In this document: positions 25,080 through 34,583 of the stretch, piece after piece
Layout of the letters: every line of letters begins with the position of its first letter
Position numbering within the stretch: position 1 is the first letter of the stretch
Position numbers and translations under genes: made by a program
Source: Nocardioides aquaticus
GTDB taxonomy: Bacteria; Actinomycetota; Actinomycetes; Propionibacteriales; Nocardioidaceae
Assembly (NCBI RefSeq): GCF_018459925.1
Contig: NZ_CP075371.1
Span: 2,108,001-2,172,000, forward strand
Direction: 5' to 3'
Length of the DNA: 64,000 bases
The notes under the pieces: model-generated
What the model saw: only the letters and a program-made list of their open reading frames with translations
The model's database searches: none
Told to the model about the DNA's origin: nothing

Positions 25080-25808
25080 GTGAGCAGCACCCCCGGACCC
25101 GCCGCCCCCGCCGACCAGGCAGGGGCCGCCGTACCGTCCCCCGACCTGGTGGTCGCCGTCGACGGCACCTCCGGGTCGGGCAAGTCGAGCACCTCGCGCC
25201 AGGTCGCGCACCGGCTCGGGCTGCGCTACCTCGACACCGGCGCCCAGTTCCGCGCAATCACCTGGTGGATGCTGCACCACGGCGTCGACGTGCACGACGC
25301 CGACGCCGTCGCCGCCCGGGCCGCCGAGCCCGTGGTCGTGTCCGGCACCGACCCGCTGGAGCCCACGATCACCGTCGACGGTGAGGACGTGGCGACCGCC
25401 GTACGCACCCCCGAGGTGACCGGTGCGGTCTCCCCGGTCAGCACCGTCCCCGAGGTGCGCGCCCGGTTGCTGGCGCTGCAGCGCGAGGTCATCGGCGCCG
25501 GCGGGATCGTGGTCGAGGGCCGCGACATCGGCTCGGTGGTGTGGCCGCAGGCCGACCTCAAGCTCTACGTGACCGCCGACCCGTCGGCGCGCGCGACCCG
25601 CCGCAGCGCCGAGGAGGGCGGCAGCGACGCCACCGCCACCGAGCAGGTGCTCCGCGAGCGCGACCGGATCGACTCCGGGCGCGCCACCGCCCCGCTGCGC
25701 CGCGCCGACGGCGCGGTCGAGCTCGACACCACGCCGCACACCCTCGACGAGGTCGTCGACCTCGTCCTGGGCCTGGTCCGCGACCTCCCGTCCCGGACCT
25801 CGCCGTGA
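25080..25808 (+). CDS. cmk: cytidylate kinase
   Basis: 242 aa. Phosphorylates CMP/dCMP with ATP. P-loop '[20 protein letters not shown]' is near residue 22, '[18 protein letters not shown]' binds the nucleotide, '[20 protein letters not shown]' is the LID-proximal motif, and '[20 protein letters not shown]' is the C-terminal signature. The locus order (rluB region, cmk, der) fits Rv1712. GTG start; the stop overlaps the PlsC-like gene. Confidence 0.95.
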   Translation: MSSTPGPAAPADQAGAAVPSPDLVVAVDGTSGSGKSSTSRQVAHRLGLRYLDTGAQFRAITWWMLHHGVDVHDADAVAARAAEPVVVSGTDPLEPTITVDGEDVATAVRTPEVTGAVSPVSTVPEVRARLLALQREVIGAGGIVVEGRDIGSVVWPQADLKLYVTADPSARATRRSAEEGGSDATATEQVLRERDRIDSGRATAPLRRADGAVELDTTPHTLDEVVDLVLGLVRDLPSRTSP

Positions 25809-26578
25809 GGTCCGCCGGCGCCCTCCGCGAGGCGTCCCACCTGCTCCCGCCGCGCTCCGACGCCGCCGCCCACCCCACCCGCTGGCTGATGCGCGGCGGC
25901 CGACCGCCCTCGCGGTGGCTGATGCGTCGCCGATGGGACGTGCGGGTGCACGGTGGCGAGCACGTGCCCGGCCGGGGACCGGTGGTGCTCGCGGGCAACC
26001 ACGTCGGGTACCTCGACGGGCCGCTGGTGGCCGCCTTCGCGCCCCGGCCGCTGCACGTGCTGACCAAGACCGAGATGTTCGCCGGGGGCCTGGGCCGTTT
26101 CCTCGCGGCCGCGGGCCAGATGCCGCTCGACCGCTTCACCGTCGACCCCCGGGCGGTCCGCACCAGCCTGCGGGTGCTCCGCGACGGCGGTGCGGTCGGC
26201 ATCTTCCCCGAGGGCGTGCGCGGCGACGGGTCGCTGGACCGCTTCCACCGCGGCGCGGCGTACCTCGCGCTGGTCACCGATGCCCCCGTGGTGCCCTTCC
26301 TCGTCGTGGGCACCCGCGAGCCCGGCGGCCACACCGACAGCCTGCCCGCCCGCGGGGCCCGGATCGACCTCTCCTTCGGCGAGCCGCTCGACCTGGGCCG
26401 CGTGGACTGGCCGCGCACCCGCGAGCTGGTCGCCGCCTGCTCCACCACGCTGCGGCGACGCATGCTGGACCACCAGACCGACGCACTGGCCCACCTGGGC
26501 CGAACCCTCCCCGGGCCCCTGCCCGCCGGGGAGCTCGAACCCGAGCCGGGCGGCGGAGTCACGGAGCATTCCCGATGA
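25805..26578 (+). CDS. 1-acyl-glycerol-3-phosphate acyltransferase (PlsC family)
   Basis: 257 aa. PlsC motifs: '[20 protein letters not shown]' carries the catalytic NHx4D, '[20 protein letters not shown]' is the glycerol-phosphate-binding FPEG motif, and '[13 protein letters not shown]' follows. It may make phosphatidic acid. Insertion between cmk and der is frequent in actinobacteria. GTG start overlapping cmk; ATGA overlap with der. Confidence 0.9.
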   Translation: MRSAGALREASHLLPPRSDAAAHPTRWLMRGGRPPSRWLMRRRWDVRVHGGEHVPGRGPVVLAGNHVGYLDGPLVAAFAPRPLHVLTKTEMFAGGLGRFLAAAGQMPLDRFTVDPRAVRTSLRVLRDGGAVGIFPEGVRGDGSLDRFHRGAAYLALVTDAPVVPFLVVGTREPGGHTDSLPARGARIDLSFGEPLDLGRVDWPRTRELVAACSTTLRRRMLDHQTDALAHLGRTLPGPLPAGELEPEPGGGVTEHSR

Positions 26579-27981
26579 GCGAGCACGACCCCCAGGACCA
26601 CGGGGACGGTCAGCCCGAGTACGAGTTCGACACCGAGGGCTTCGACGGCGAGGGCCCGCTGGGCCCGCTGCCGATCCTGGCCGTCGTCGGGCGCCCCAAC
26701 GTGGGCAAGTCGACCCTGGTCAACCGGATCCTCGGCCGACGCGAGGCGGTCGTCGAGGACGTCCCCGGCGTCACCCGGGACCGCGTCTCCTACGACGCCG
26801 ACTGGGCCGGGCGTGCCTTCACCCTGGTCGACACCGGCGGCTGGGACCCCGACGCCCGCGGCCTCGCGCAGCGGATCGCGGCCCAGGCCGAGATCGCGGT
26901 GACCCTCGCCGACGCGGTGATGTTCGTCGTGGACGCCACCATCGGGATCACCGACCACGACGAGGAGGTGGTCAAGGTCCTGCGCCGCTCCGGCAAGCCG
27001 ATCGTCCTGGCCGCCAACAAGGTCGACGACATGCGCGCCGAGGCCGAGGCCGCCGGCCTGTGGAACCTCGGCCTGGGGGAGCCCCACGTCGTCTCCGCGC
27101 TTCACGGTCGCGGATCGGGCGACCTGCTCGACGCCGTCCTGGCAGCGCTGCCCGAGACCCCGCCCGAGCGCGACGCCGAGCCCGGCGGCCCCCGCCGGAT
27201 CGCGATCGTCGGCAAGCCCAACGTCGGCAAGTCCTCGCTGCTGAACCGCCTCGCCCAGGAAGACCGGGTCGTGGTCGACAGCGTCGCCGGCACCACGGTC
27301 GACCCCGTCGACGAGCTGGTCGAGCTCGGCGGGCGCGTCTGGCGCTTCGTCGACACCGCCGGCATCCGCAAGCGGGTCAAGGAGTCCTCGGGCCACGAGT
27401 ACTACGCCTCGCTGCGCACCAGCCAGGCCATCGACCGCGCCGAGGTGGCCGTGCTGGTCGTCGACGCCGAGCAGCCGCTCTCGGAGCAGGACGTCCGGAT
27501 CCTGCAGACCGTGCGGGAGTCCGGCCGGGCCCTGGTCATCGCCTTCAACAAGTGGGACCTCGTCGACGAGGAGCGCCAGCACTTCCTCAAGCGCGAGATC
27601 GAGCGCGACCTGGTGCAGGTGCAGTGGGCGCCGCGGGTCAACATCACCGCGCGCACCGGCTGGCACGTCGACCGGCTGGTCCCGGCCCTCGACAAGGCCA
27701 TCGAGGGCTGGGAGACCCGGATCACCACCGGGCAGCTCAACGCCTTCATCGGCCGCCTGGTCGCCGAGAACCCGCACCCCGTGCGCAGCGGCAAGCAGCC
27801 CAAGATCCTCTTCGGCACCCAGGCCGGCTCGGCCCCGCCGATGTTCGTGCTGTTCACCAGCGGCAAGCTCGACCAGGGCTACGAGCGCTACATCGAGCGC
27901 CGCCTGCGCGAGGAGTTCGGGTTCGTCGGGACCCCGATCATCCTGCAGCAGCGGGTGCGTGAGAAGCGCAAGCGCCGCTGA
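26575..27981 (+). CDS. der: ribosome-associated GTPase Der (EngA)
   Basis: 468 aa with two tandem GTPase domains and a KH-like C-terminus. G1 motifs are '[20 protein letters not shown]' and '[20 protein letters not shown]'. G3 motifs are 'DTGGW' and 'DTAGI', and G4 motifs are 'ANKVD' and 'FNKWD'. The basic C-terminus ends '[11 protein letters not shown]'. It is needed for 50S assembly. An acidic N-terminal extension of about 37 residues is usual in actinobacteria. Confidence 0.97.
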   Translation: MSEHDPQDHGDGQPEYEFDTEGFDGEGPLGPLPILAVVGRPNVGKSTLVNRILGRREAVVEDVPGVTRDRVSYDADWAGRAFTLVDTGGWDPDARGLAQRIAAQAEIAVTLADAVMFVVDATIGITDHDEEVVKVLRRSGKPIVLAANKVDDMRAEAEAAGLWNLGLGEPHVVSALHGRGSGDLLDAVLAALPETPPERDAEPGGPRRIAIVGKPNVGKSSLLNRLAQEDRVVVDSVAGTTVDPVDELVELGGRVWRFVDTAGIRKRVKESSGHEYYASLRTSQAIDRAEVAVLVVDAEQPLSEQDVRILQTVRESGRALVIAFNKWDLVDEERQHFLKREIERDLVQVQWAPRVNITARTGWHVDRLVPALDKAIEGWETRITTGQLNAFIGRLVAENPHPVRSGKQPKILFGTQAGSAPPMFVLFTSGKLDQGYERYIERRLREEFGFVGTPIILQQRVREKRKRR

Positions 27982-28064
27982 CGCGATGACCGGGGTACGG
28001 TGCGGGGGTCCCAGGACGCCCGCTGCCCGACCACCCTTCGGCTGACCTGCACCGCTTGACCCGT

Positions 28065-28080
28065 TCGAACATGTGTTCGA
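28065..28080 (+). promoter_or_regulatory. LexA-binding SOS box
   Basis: TCGAACATGTGTTCGA is a perfect palindrome and an exact match to the Gram-positive/actinobacterial LexA consensus TCGAAC-N4-GTTCGA. It ends 11 nt before the imuA' start, so the imuA'-imuB-dnaE2 operon should be DNA-damage inducible. Confidence 0.93.
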
Positions 28081-28090
28081 TGATCGGGGG

Positions 28091-28791
28091 GTGTCAGCAC
28101 CCGTCGCCCTCGACCCCACGCGCTCGGTCCTGGACCAGCTGCGTGAGCGGGTCTCGGCGCTGGAGGGCGCCCCGGCGCGGCTGCCGCTGCCCACCCACCC
28201 CGCCGTGGCGAGCGTGCTGGGGCTGCGGGCCGGGGGGTCGTACGGCGTCGACTCCGCCTCGCTCGCCCTGGCCCTGGCGGCCGGGGCGTCGCAGGCCGGG
28301 GAGTGGGTCGGCTTCGCGGGGTGGGGCGACTTCGGCGCCGAGGCGGCCGAGGAGCTGGGCGTCGACCTGAGTCGTACGGTCCTGGTTCCCGAGCCCGGCG
28401 AGCACTGGCGCGAGGTGACCGCGGCCCTGGTCGACGTGCTCCGCGTGGTCGTGCTCCGCCCGCCGCTGGCCGTCGACGCGACGTCCGCCGGGCGGATCGA
28501 GGCCCGGCTGCGCACCCGCTCGGCCGCGCTGGTGGTCTGGGGGAATGGCCCCGCTGCGACGCCCGGCTCTCCCTGGAGCAGGTGCGCTGGACCGGTCCTG
28601 AGCAAGGCCGCGGCGTGCTGCGGCAGCGGCGGGCGACCCTGGCCGTACGCCGGGGCACCGCGCCCGCGGTGCGCGCCGACGTGCTGTTCCCCGGGGAGAG
28701 GTCGGCGCTGGAGCTGGTCGCGCCGGAGCACGAGCGACGCGTCACCCGGCCCACCCGCTGGGCGACAGCGCCTGCGGGGGCGGCCGGATGA
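28091..28791 (+). pseudogene. imuA': imuA' (mutasome accessory), interrupted by a one-base deletion, probably a sequencing error
   Basis: The first frame begins GTG at 28091 (SAPVALDPTRSVLDQLRERV) and holds the RecA/SulA-like 'VASVLGLRAGGSYGVDSASL' and 'GAGW'-like segments up to 'ALVVWG'. The continuation (EWPRCDARLSLEQVRWTGPE, then 'GERSALELVAPEHERRVTR') is in another frame and ends at 28789-28791. One extra G in the five-G run at 28539-28543 joins the two. ImuA' is thought to link ImuB and RecA in SOS mutagenesis. The stop overlaps the imuB start (ATGA). Confidence 0.85.
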
Positions 28792-30404
28792 GCGCCCGGG
28801 TCCTGGTCGTGTGGTGCCCCGACTGGCCGGTCGTGGCCGCGCTGGTCGAGGCCGGTCGGCCGACCGCGGCCCCGGCGGCGGTGCTGCACGCCGGTGCGGT
28901 CGAGGTCTGCAACGGCCCGGCCCGCGCCGAGTCGGTGCGCCGCGGCCAGCGCCGCCGCGACGCCCAGGCCCGCTGTCCCGAGCTGGTGCTGCTGGACGCG
29001 AACCCCGACCGCGACGTGCGCACCTTCGAGCCGGTCCTGGCCGCGGTCGAGGCGCTGCGCCCCGGGGTCTCCCCGATGCGGCCGGGCCTGCTGGCCGTCC
29101 GGGCGCCGGGACGCTACTTCGGCGGCGAGGAGTCGGCCGCCGCGGTCGTCGCGGAGTGCCTGGTCGACCAGGGCGTCTGGGACTGCCGGGTCGGCGTGGC
29201 CGACGACCTCTTCACCGCCGAGCAGGCCGCCCGGACCGCGGAGGTCCAGGGCTGCCGGGTGGTGCCCCCGGGCGGGTCCGGGGCCTTCCTGCGCGGGCTG
29301 CCGGTGGCGGTGCTCGAGGGCGACGGCCCGGCCGGTCGCGAGGCTGTCTCCCTGTTGCGCCGCCTCGGCCTGCGCACCCTCGGCGACCTGGCCGACCTGC
29401 CCGGCGAGGCGGTCCGGCAGCGGTTCGGGCGCTACGGCGGCGAGGTGTGGCGCCGCGTGCGCGGCGAGGACCCGAGCCTGGTCGCGGCCCGCACCCCGCC
29501 GCCCGAGCTGGCCACCGAGGTGCCCTTCGAGCCGCCCCTGGACTCCGTCGAGGCCATCTGCTTCAGCGTCCGCACCACCGCCGAGCGGTTCGTGACCGGC
29601 CTGGCCGAGCGCGGCCTGGTGGCCACCGAGGTGCGGGTCGAGGCCGAGCAGGACGGCGTCGTGGCGTCCTCGCGGGCCTGGCTGCACCCGCGCCACTTCT
29701 CCTCCCGCGACCTCGTCGACCGGGTGCACTGGCAGCTGCAGTCCCGCGCGACCAGCGGGCTGCGACCGGGCCGCGACGCCGGGGCGATGACCGCGCCGGT
29801 GGGCCTGGTCCGCTTCCTGCCGGAGACCGTCGAGCCCACCGCCGCCCACGCCGAGGGCCTGTGGGGCGGCAGCGCCGACGACCAGGTCGAGCGGGGCGTG
29901 GCCCGGGTCCAGGCCCTGGTCGGCTTCGACGCCGTACGCCGCCCGGTGCGCCAGGGCGGTCGGTCGCCCGCGGCCCGGCAGGCCACCGTGTCGTGGGGGG
30001 AGCGGGCAGTCGGGCTGCGTCCGGTCGAGCGGCCCTGGCCGGGCCGGGTGCCCGGACCGCCCCCCGTGCGGGTCTTCCCGGCCCCGCTGGGCGCCGAGGT
30101 CGTCGACGAGGGCGGGCGGGCGGTCGCGGTGACCGACCGGGGCGTGGTCACCGCCGAGCCGTCCCGGTTCCGTCTCGCCGCGACCTCGGCCTCCGCGACC
30201 GGCTCCGCCACCGCGAGGCCTGCCCAGCTGCCCTGGCAGCCGGTCGCGGCGTGGGCCGGCCCGTGGCCGGTCGACGAGTCGTGGTGGGACGGCGGCGCGG
30301 CCCCGGGCCCCTCGGCCCGGTTCCAGGTGGTCGGCGTGGACGGCCGCGCCTGGCTGCTGGTCTGCGGGTCGGCCGGCTGGCGGGTCGAGGCGGGTTACGA
30401 CTGA
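28788..30404 (+). CDS. imuB: ImuB, inactive Y-family polymerase of the SOS mutasome
   Basis: 538 aa. It starts 'RVLVVWCPDWPVVAALVEAG', where active Y-family polymerases carry catalytic aspartates; these are missing, as is usual for ImuB. 'SPMRPGLLAVRAPGRYFGGE' and 'LRTLGDLADLPGEAVRQRFG' (helix-hairpin-helix) are typical. The C-terminal part is Pro/Ala-rich and should contain the beta-clamp-binding region. It scaffolds DnaE2 during translesion synthesis. TGATG overlap with dnaE2. Confidence 0.93.
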   Translation: MSARVLVVWCPDWPVVAALVEAGRPTAAPAAVLHAGAVEVCNGPARAESVRRGQRRRDAQARCPELVLLDANPDRDVRTFEPVLAAVEALRPGVSPMRPGLLAVRAPGRYFGGEESAAAVVAECLVDQGVWDCRVGVADDLFTAEQAARTAEVQGCRVVPPGGSGAFLRGLPVAVLEGDGPAGREAVSLLRRLGLRTLGDLADLPGEAVRQRFGRYGGEVWRRVRGEDPSLVAARTPPPELATEVPFEPPLDSVEAICFSVRTTAERFVTGLAERGLVATEVRVEAEQDGVVASSRAWLHPRHFSSRDLVDRVHWQLQSRATSGLRPGRDAGAMTAPVGLVRFLPETVEPTAAHAEGLWGGSADDQVERGVARVQALVGFDAVRRPVRQGGRSPAARQATVSWGERAVGLRPVERPWPGRVPGPPPVRVFPAPLGAEVVDEGGRAVAVTDRGVVTAEPSRFRLAATSASATGSATARPAQLPWQPVAAWAGPWPVDESWWDGGAAPGPSARFQVVGVDGRAWLLVCGSAGWRVEAGYD

Positions 30405-33400
30405 TGGGCTGGAACAACCCCGAGCTGCCCTGGCGCGAGCTCGAGCGACGCCTCTCGGCCCGGCCGGGTGCCGAGGACGCCCCGATCTCGCGGCGCAAGG
30501 CCGCCCGCCCCTCCGAGCAGCCGGTGGCGCGCCCGAGCGGGGGCACGCCGTACGCCGAGCTGCACTGCCACAGCCACTACAGCTTCCTGGACGGCGCGAG
30601 CTCGCCGGCCGACCTGGTCGCCGAGGCCGCGCGGCTGGGCCTGGAGGGGCTGGCGCTGACCGACCACGACGGGTTCCACGGTGCGCCGCTGTTCGCCGAG
30701 GCCGCCGCGGTCCACGGGCTGCGCACGGTCTACGGCGCCGAGCTGTCGCTGGGGCTGAGCGGCCCGCAGAACGGCGTCGCCGACCCCGAGGGCCAGCACC
30801 TGCTCGTCCTGGCCCGCGGGGTCGAGGGCTACCACCGCCTGGCCGCGGCGATGACCGAGGCGCACCTGCGCGGCGACGAGAAGGGCAAGCCGGTCCACGA
30901 CCTCGACGAGCTGGCCGAGCGCGGCCGGGGGCACTGGGCGGTGCTGACCGGGTGCCGCAAGGGCAGCGTGCGCCAGGCCCTGGCCGCCGGTGGGCCCCGG
31001 GCGGCCGCCGAGGCGCTGGACGCGCTGACCGCGCGCTTCGGCCTCGAGCACGTCCTGGTCGAGCTGAGCGCCCGTCCCGTGCCCGGGGCCGACGCCACCG
31101 AGGACCTGCTGGCCGCGCTGGCCGCCGACCACGGGCTCGACGTCGTGGCGACCGGCAACGTGCACCACGCCGCGCCGGCCCAGGCCCGGCTCGCCGCGGC
31201 GATGGCGGCCGTCCGCGCCCGGCGCAGCCTGGCCGACATGGACGGCTGGCTGGACCTGTCCGGCGGGGGACACCTGCGCAGCGGCGACGAGGTCGCCCGG
31301 GCCCTGCCGCGCCACCCCGCAGCGCTGGCCCGCACGGTCACCCTGGCCCGAGAGCTGGCCTTCGACCTGCGGGCGGCCTCGCCCCGGCTGCCCAAGCACC
31401 GGATCCCCGAGGGTCACACCCCGACCAGCTGGCTGCGGGTGATCGCCGAGCGTGGCTTCGCCGAGCGCTACGCCCGCACCCCGCACGCCGCCCAGGCCCG
31501 CGAGCGGATGGAGCACGAGCTGCAGGTGATCGAGGAGAAGGACTTCGCCGGCTACTTCGTGATCGTGCACGACATCGTCGACTTCGCCCGCAGCCAGGGC
31601 ATCCTCTGCCAGGGCCGGGGCTCGGCCGCGAGCTCGGCGGTCTGCTTCGCGCTCGGGATCACCGCCGTCGACGCGGTCTTCTACCGGCTGCCCTTCGAGC
31701 GGTTCATCTCGCGGCACCGCGACGAGGAGCCCGACATCGACGTGGACTTCGACTCCGACCGCCGCGAGGAGGTCATCCAGTGGGTCTACGAGACCTACGG
31801 CCGCCGCAACGCCGCGCAGGTCGCCAACGTGATCACCTACCGCCCCCGGATGGCCGTGCGCGACGCCGCCAAGGCGCTCGGCTACTCCCCGGGCCAGCAG
31901 GACGCGTGGTCCAAGCAGATCGACGGCTGGTCCAGCGTGGTCGAGGGTGCCGGCAGCGGCCCCGACGACCGGGTGCACTCGATCCCGGACCCGGTGGTCT
32001 CGCTGGCCGAGGAGATGCTCGGGGCTCCCCGCCACCTGGGCATCCACTCCGGCGGGATGGTGCTCACCGAGCGCCCGATCGGGGAGGTCTGCCCGATCGA
32101 GCGGGCCTCGATGGAGGCGCGCACGGTCCTGCAGTGGGACAAGGACGGCTGCGAGACAATGGGGCTGGTCAAGTTCGACCTGCTCGGGCTGGGCATGCTC
32201 GGCGCGCTGGACCACATGATGCGGATGGTCGCCGAGCACCTGGGGGAGCGCTGGACGCTGGCCTCGATGCCCAAGGAGGAGCCGGCGGTCTACGACATGC
32301 TCTGCCGGGCGGACTCGATCGGGGTCTTCCAGGTCGAGAGCCGCGCCCAGATCGGCACCCTGCCGCGGCTGCGCCCGCGCGAGTTCTACGACCTGGCCAT
32401 CGACATCGCGCTGATCCGCCCCGGGCCGATTCAGGGCGGCGCGGTCCACCCGTACATCCGGCGGGTCACCGGGCGCGAGGAGGTCGTCTACGACCACCCC
32501 GAGCTGGTGCCGGTCCTGGAGCGGACCAAGGGGGTGCCGCTGTTCCAGGAGCAGCTGATGGCGATGGCGGTGGCCCTGGGCGACTGCACCCGCGACGACG
32601 CCGACCTGCTGCGCCGCGCGATGGGCTCCAAGCGCGGGGTGGAGCGGATCGAGAGCATCAAGGAAAAGCTTTACGCCGGGATGGAGCGCCGTGGGCTGGT
32701 GGGGGACAAGGCCGACGCGATCTACGTCCAGATCCTGTCCTTCGCCAACTTCGGCTTCGCCGAGTCCCACGCGCTGAGCTTCGCGCTGCTGGTCTACGCC
32801 TCGTCGTGGTTCAAGCTGCACTACCCGGCGGCGTTCCTGGCCGGGCTGCTGCGCGCCCAGCCGATGGGCTTCTACTCCCCCCAGTCCCTGGTCGGCGACG
32901 CTCGCCGGCACGGCGTGCAGGTACGCCGGCCCGACCTGCTGCGCTCGGGCGTGCAGGCGGGGCTCGAGGTGGTGGACGGGCCGCTGGGCGGACAGGCGGA
33001 GGTGACCGGGCTGGCGGGGTGCTGCGAGGCGTCGTACCCCCGCGCGGAGTTCCGCGACGACGCCCCCGACCCGACCCGCACCCACCGCCGCGACGGGCGG
33101 CTGGCCTGCCGGATGGGGCTGGACTCCGTGCGCGGGATCGGCCCGGACGTCGCCCAGCGGATCGTCACCGCCCGCGAGCAGGCGCCGTACGCCGACGTCA
33201 CCGACCTGTCGCGCCGCGCGGACCTGACCGCCTCGCAGCTGGAGGCCCTGGCCACCGCGGGCGCCTTCGAGTCCTTCGGCCTGGACCGGCGTCAGGCGCT
33301 GTGGAGCGCTGGCTTCGCCGAGAGCCCGGATCACGTGGCCGGCGTGACGCCCGCGCCGGCCGCGCCCGCGCTGCCGGGGATGGGGGAGGTGGAGGAGACG

Positions 33401-33820
33401 CTGGCCGACCTGTGGGCCACCGGCGTCTCCACCGAGCGACACCCCGTCGAGCACCTGCGCGAGCAGCTGCGCGCCGCCGGCATCCTGGCGGTGTCCGACC
33501 TCGGCCGGGTCGAGCACGGCCGGCGGGTGCACGTGGGCGGCCTGATCACCCACCGCCAGCGCCCAGGCACCGCCGGGGGGATCACCTTCCTCAACGTCGA
33601 GGACGAGACCGGGATGCTCAACGTGGTCTGCTCGGTCGGGGTGATGAAGGCCCACCGCCAGGCCGCCCGGCACCGCGTCGCGGTCGTGGTGCGTGGGATG
33701 CTCGAGCGCAAGGACGGCACGATCAACCTGGTCGCCGACCGGGTCACCGCCCTCGACACCGTGGTCGCCGGCGCCGGCAAGGCGCTCCAGGAGCGTCAGA
33801 CCTCCCGCGACTTCCGCTGA
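30404..33820 (+). CDS. dnaE2: error-prone DNA polymerase DnaE2 (ImuC)
   Basis: 1138 aa C-family polymerase. The PHP domain is 'YAELHCHSHYSFLDGASSPA' at about residue 48. The polymerase palm holds 'QGRGSAASSAVCFALGITAV' and 'DEEPDIDVDFDSDRREEVIQ', with the catalytic Asp residues. The C-terminal OB domain is 'RRVHVGGLITHRQRPGTAGG'. The length is that of DnaE2, shorter than replicative DnaE1. Third gene of the SOS cassette. Followed by about 170 nt without a gene before the tRNA. Confidence 0.96.
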   Translation: MGWNNPELPWRELERRLSARPGAEDAPISRRKAARPSEQPVARPSGGTPYAELHCHSHYSFLDGASSPADLVAEAARLGLEGLALTDHDGFHGAPLFAEAAAVHGLRTVYGAELSLGLSGPQNGVADPEGQHLLVLARGVEGYHRLAAAMTEAHLRGDEKGKPVHDLDELAERGRGHWAVLTGCRKGSVRQALAAGGPRAAAEALDALTARFGLEHVLVELSARPVPGADATEDLLAALAADHGLDVVATGNVHHAAPAQARLAAAMAAVRARRSLADMDGWLDLSGGGHLRSGDEVARALPRHPAALARTVTLARELAFDLRAASPRLPKHRIPEGHTPTSWLRVIAERGFAERYARTPHAAQARERMEHELQVIEEKDFAGYFVIVHDIVDFARSQGILCQGRGSAASSAVCFALGITAVDAVFYRLPFERFISRHRDEEPDIDVDFDSDRREEVIQWVYETYGRRNAAQVANVITYRPRMAVRDAAKALGYSPGQQDAWSKQIDGWSSVVEGAGSGPDDRVHSIPDPVVSLAEEMLGAPRHLGIHSGGMVLTERPIGEVCPIERASMEARTVLQWDKDGCETMGLVKFDLLGLGMLGALDHMMRMVAEHLGERWTLASMPKEEPAVYDMLCRADSIGVFQVESRAQIGTLPRLRPREFYDLAIDIALIRPGPIQGGAVHPYIRRVTGREEVVYDHPELVPVLERTKGVPLFQEQLMAMAVALGDCTRDDADLLRRAMGSKRGVERIESIKEKLYAGMERRGLVGDKADAIYVQILSFANFGFAESHALSFALLVYASSWFKLHYPAAFLAGLLRAQPMGFYSPQSLVGDARRHGVQVRRPDLLRSGVQAGLEVVDGPLGGQAEVTGLAGCCEASYPRAEFRDDAPDPTRTHRRDGRLACRMGLDSVRGIGPDVAQRIVTAREQAPYADVTDLSRRADLTASQLEALATAGAFESFGLDRRQALWSAGFAESPDHVAGVTPAPAAPALPGMGEVEETLADLWATGVSTERHPVEHLREQLRAAGILAVSDLGRVEHGRRVHVGGLITHRQRPGTAGGITFLNVEDETGMLNVVCSVGVMKAHRQAARHRVAVVVRGMLERKDGTINLVADRVTALDTVVAGAGKALQERQTSRDFR

Positions 33821-33989
33821 CCGCCGGACGACGCACGCGGCTCCCAGGACGGTACGTCCGTGTGGGTTCTGGGCCGGTACGACCCCACGAACGTGCCGTT
33901 CTGTCGGGCCCGGGTTCGGTCCATGTCGTCTGCTGGGGTAGTGTCCCGTCCGTTCCGCCAGGCACCTGCGGGTGGCCGTGACGGGGCTT

Positions 33990-34063
<74 letters not shown>

Positions 34064-34067
34064 CAAA

Positions 34068-34111
34068 CGAAAGGCCGGTTCAACTGCGGAAACGCGGTGG
34101 GCCGGCCTTCG
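34068..34111 (+). terminator. terminator after tRNA-Pro
   Basis: A long hairpin: AAAGGCCGG near 34070 pairs with CCGGCCTT at 34102-34109, five bases after the tRNA end. It has no strong T-run but sits where tRNA transcription should stop. Confidence 0.6.
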
Positions 34112-34186
34112 TCATTACTGAACCGAAACGCCTAACCCGACGCTTACTCGACGGTTTGGGTCGAATAGAACTGTCAGACGGCAGCA

Positions 34187-34217
34187 AAAGGCCCCCGCAC
34201 CAGTGTCGGTGCGGGGG
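34187..34217. repeat. 31-nt hairpin repeat, left copy
   Basis: The stem GCCCCCGCAC pairs with GTGCGGGGG around a short loop. An identical 31-nt copy is at 42578-42608 and a few flanking bases also match (gcag before, cttg after). It looks like a terminator. The two copies bracket the giant repeat gene and nothing else. Confidence 0.85.
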
Positions 34218-34322
34218 TCTTGTGGGGACCGGTCATGAGGAGCAGGCGGACGCTGAGGCTGCTGTACGGGTGTTGCGTCGCCGGGCAGCTGTCGGGTTCT
34301 GGGGCCCAACCCTCGGCGGTTG

Positions 34323-34442
34323 ATGAGCGCTACGACTAAGGCCACATCCGCAGCGACTATGCCTGTTGCCACGAAGGTCTCCAAGCTTGCTGCCGAGCTG
34401 GATCTGCCCGCTCGCGGTCATGCGGTGCCGTCGGCGGTCTAG
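34323..34442 (+). CDS. possible 39-aa peptide of unknown function
   Basis: ATG at 34323 to TAG at 34440-34442 gives 39 residues (starts MSATTKATSAATMPVATKVS and goes on with KLAAELDLPARGHAV). The composition is coding-like (Ala, Lys, Leu) and it fills an otherwise empty gap of about 500 nt, but there is no clear ribosome-binding site and no recognised homologue. It could be a remnant of a longer phage gene. Confidence 0.3.
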   Translation: MSATTKATSAATMPVATKVSKLAAELDLPARGHAVPSAV

Positions 34443-34583
34443 TCGGTGCTTAGAAAGACGCAGGGGTCGGATGGCTCCGATTCGTTCACATCGTTCATCT
34501 TGTGGTGGAACGGCGAATTGGCTGCGGGGGAGCGGTTAGGCTGCCGCCGATGGTCACGGGGGTGTGGTCACGATGGGGGAGTT

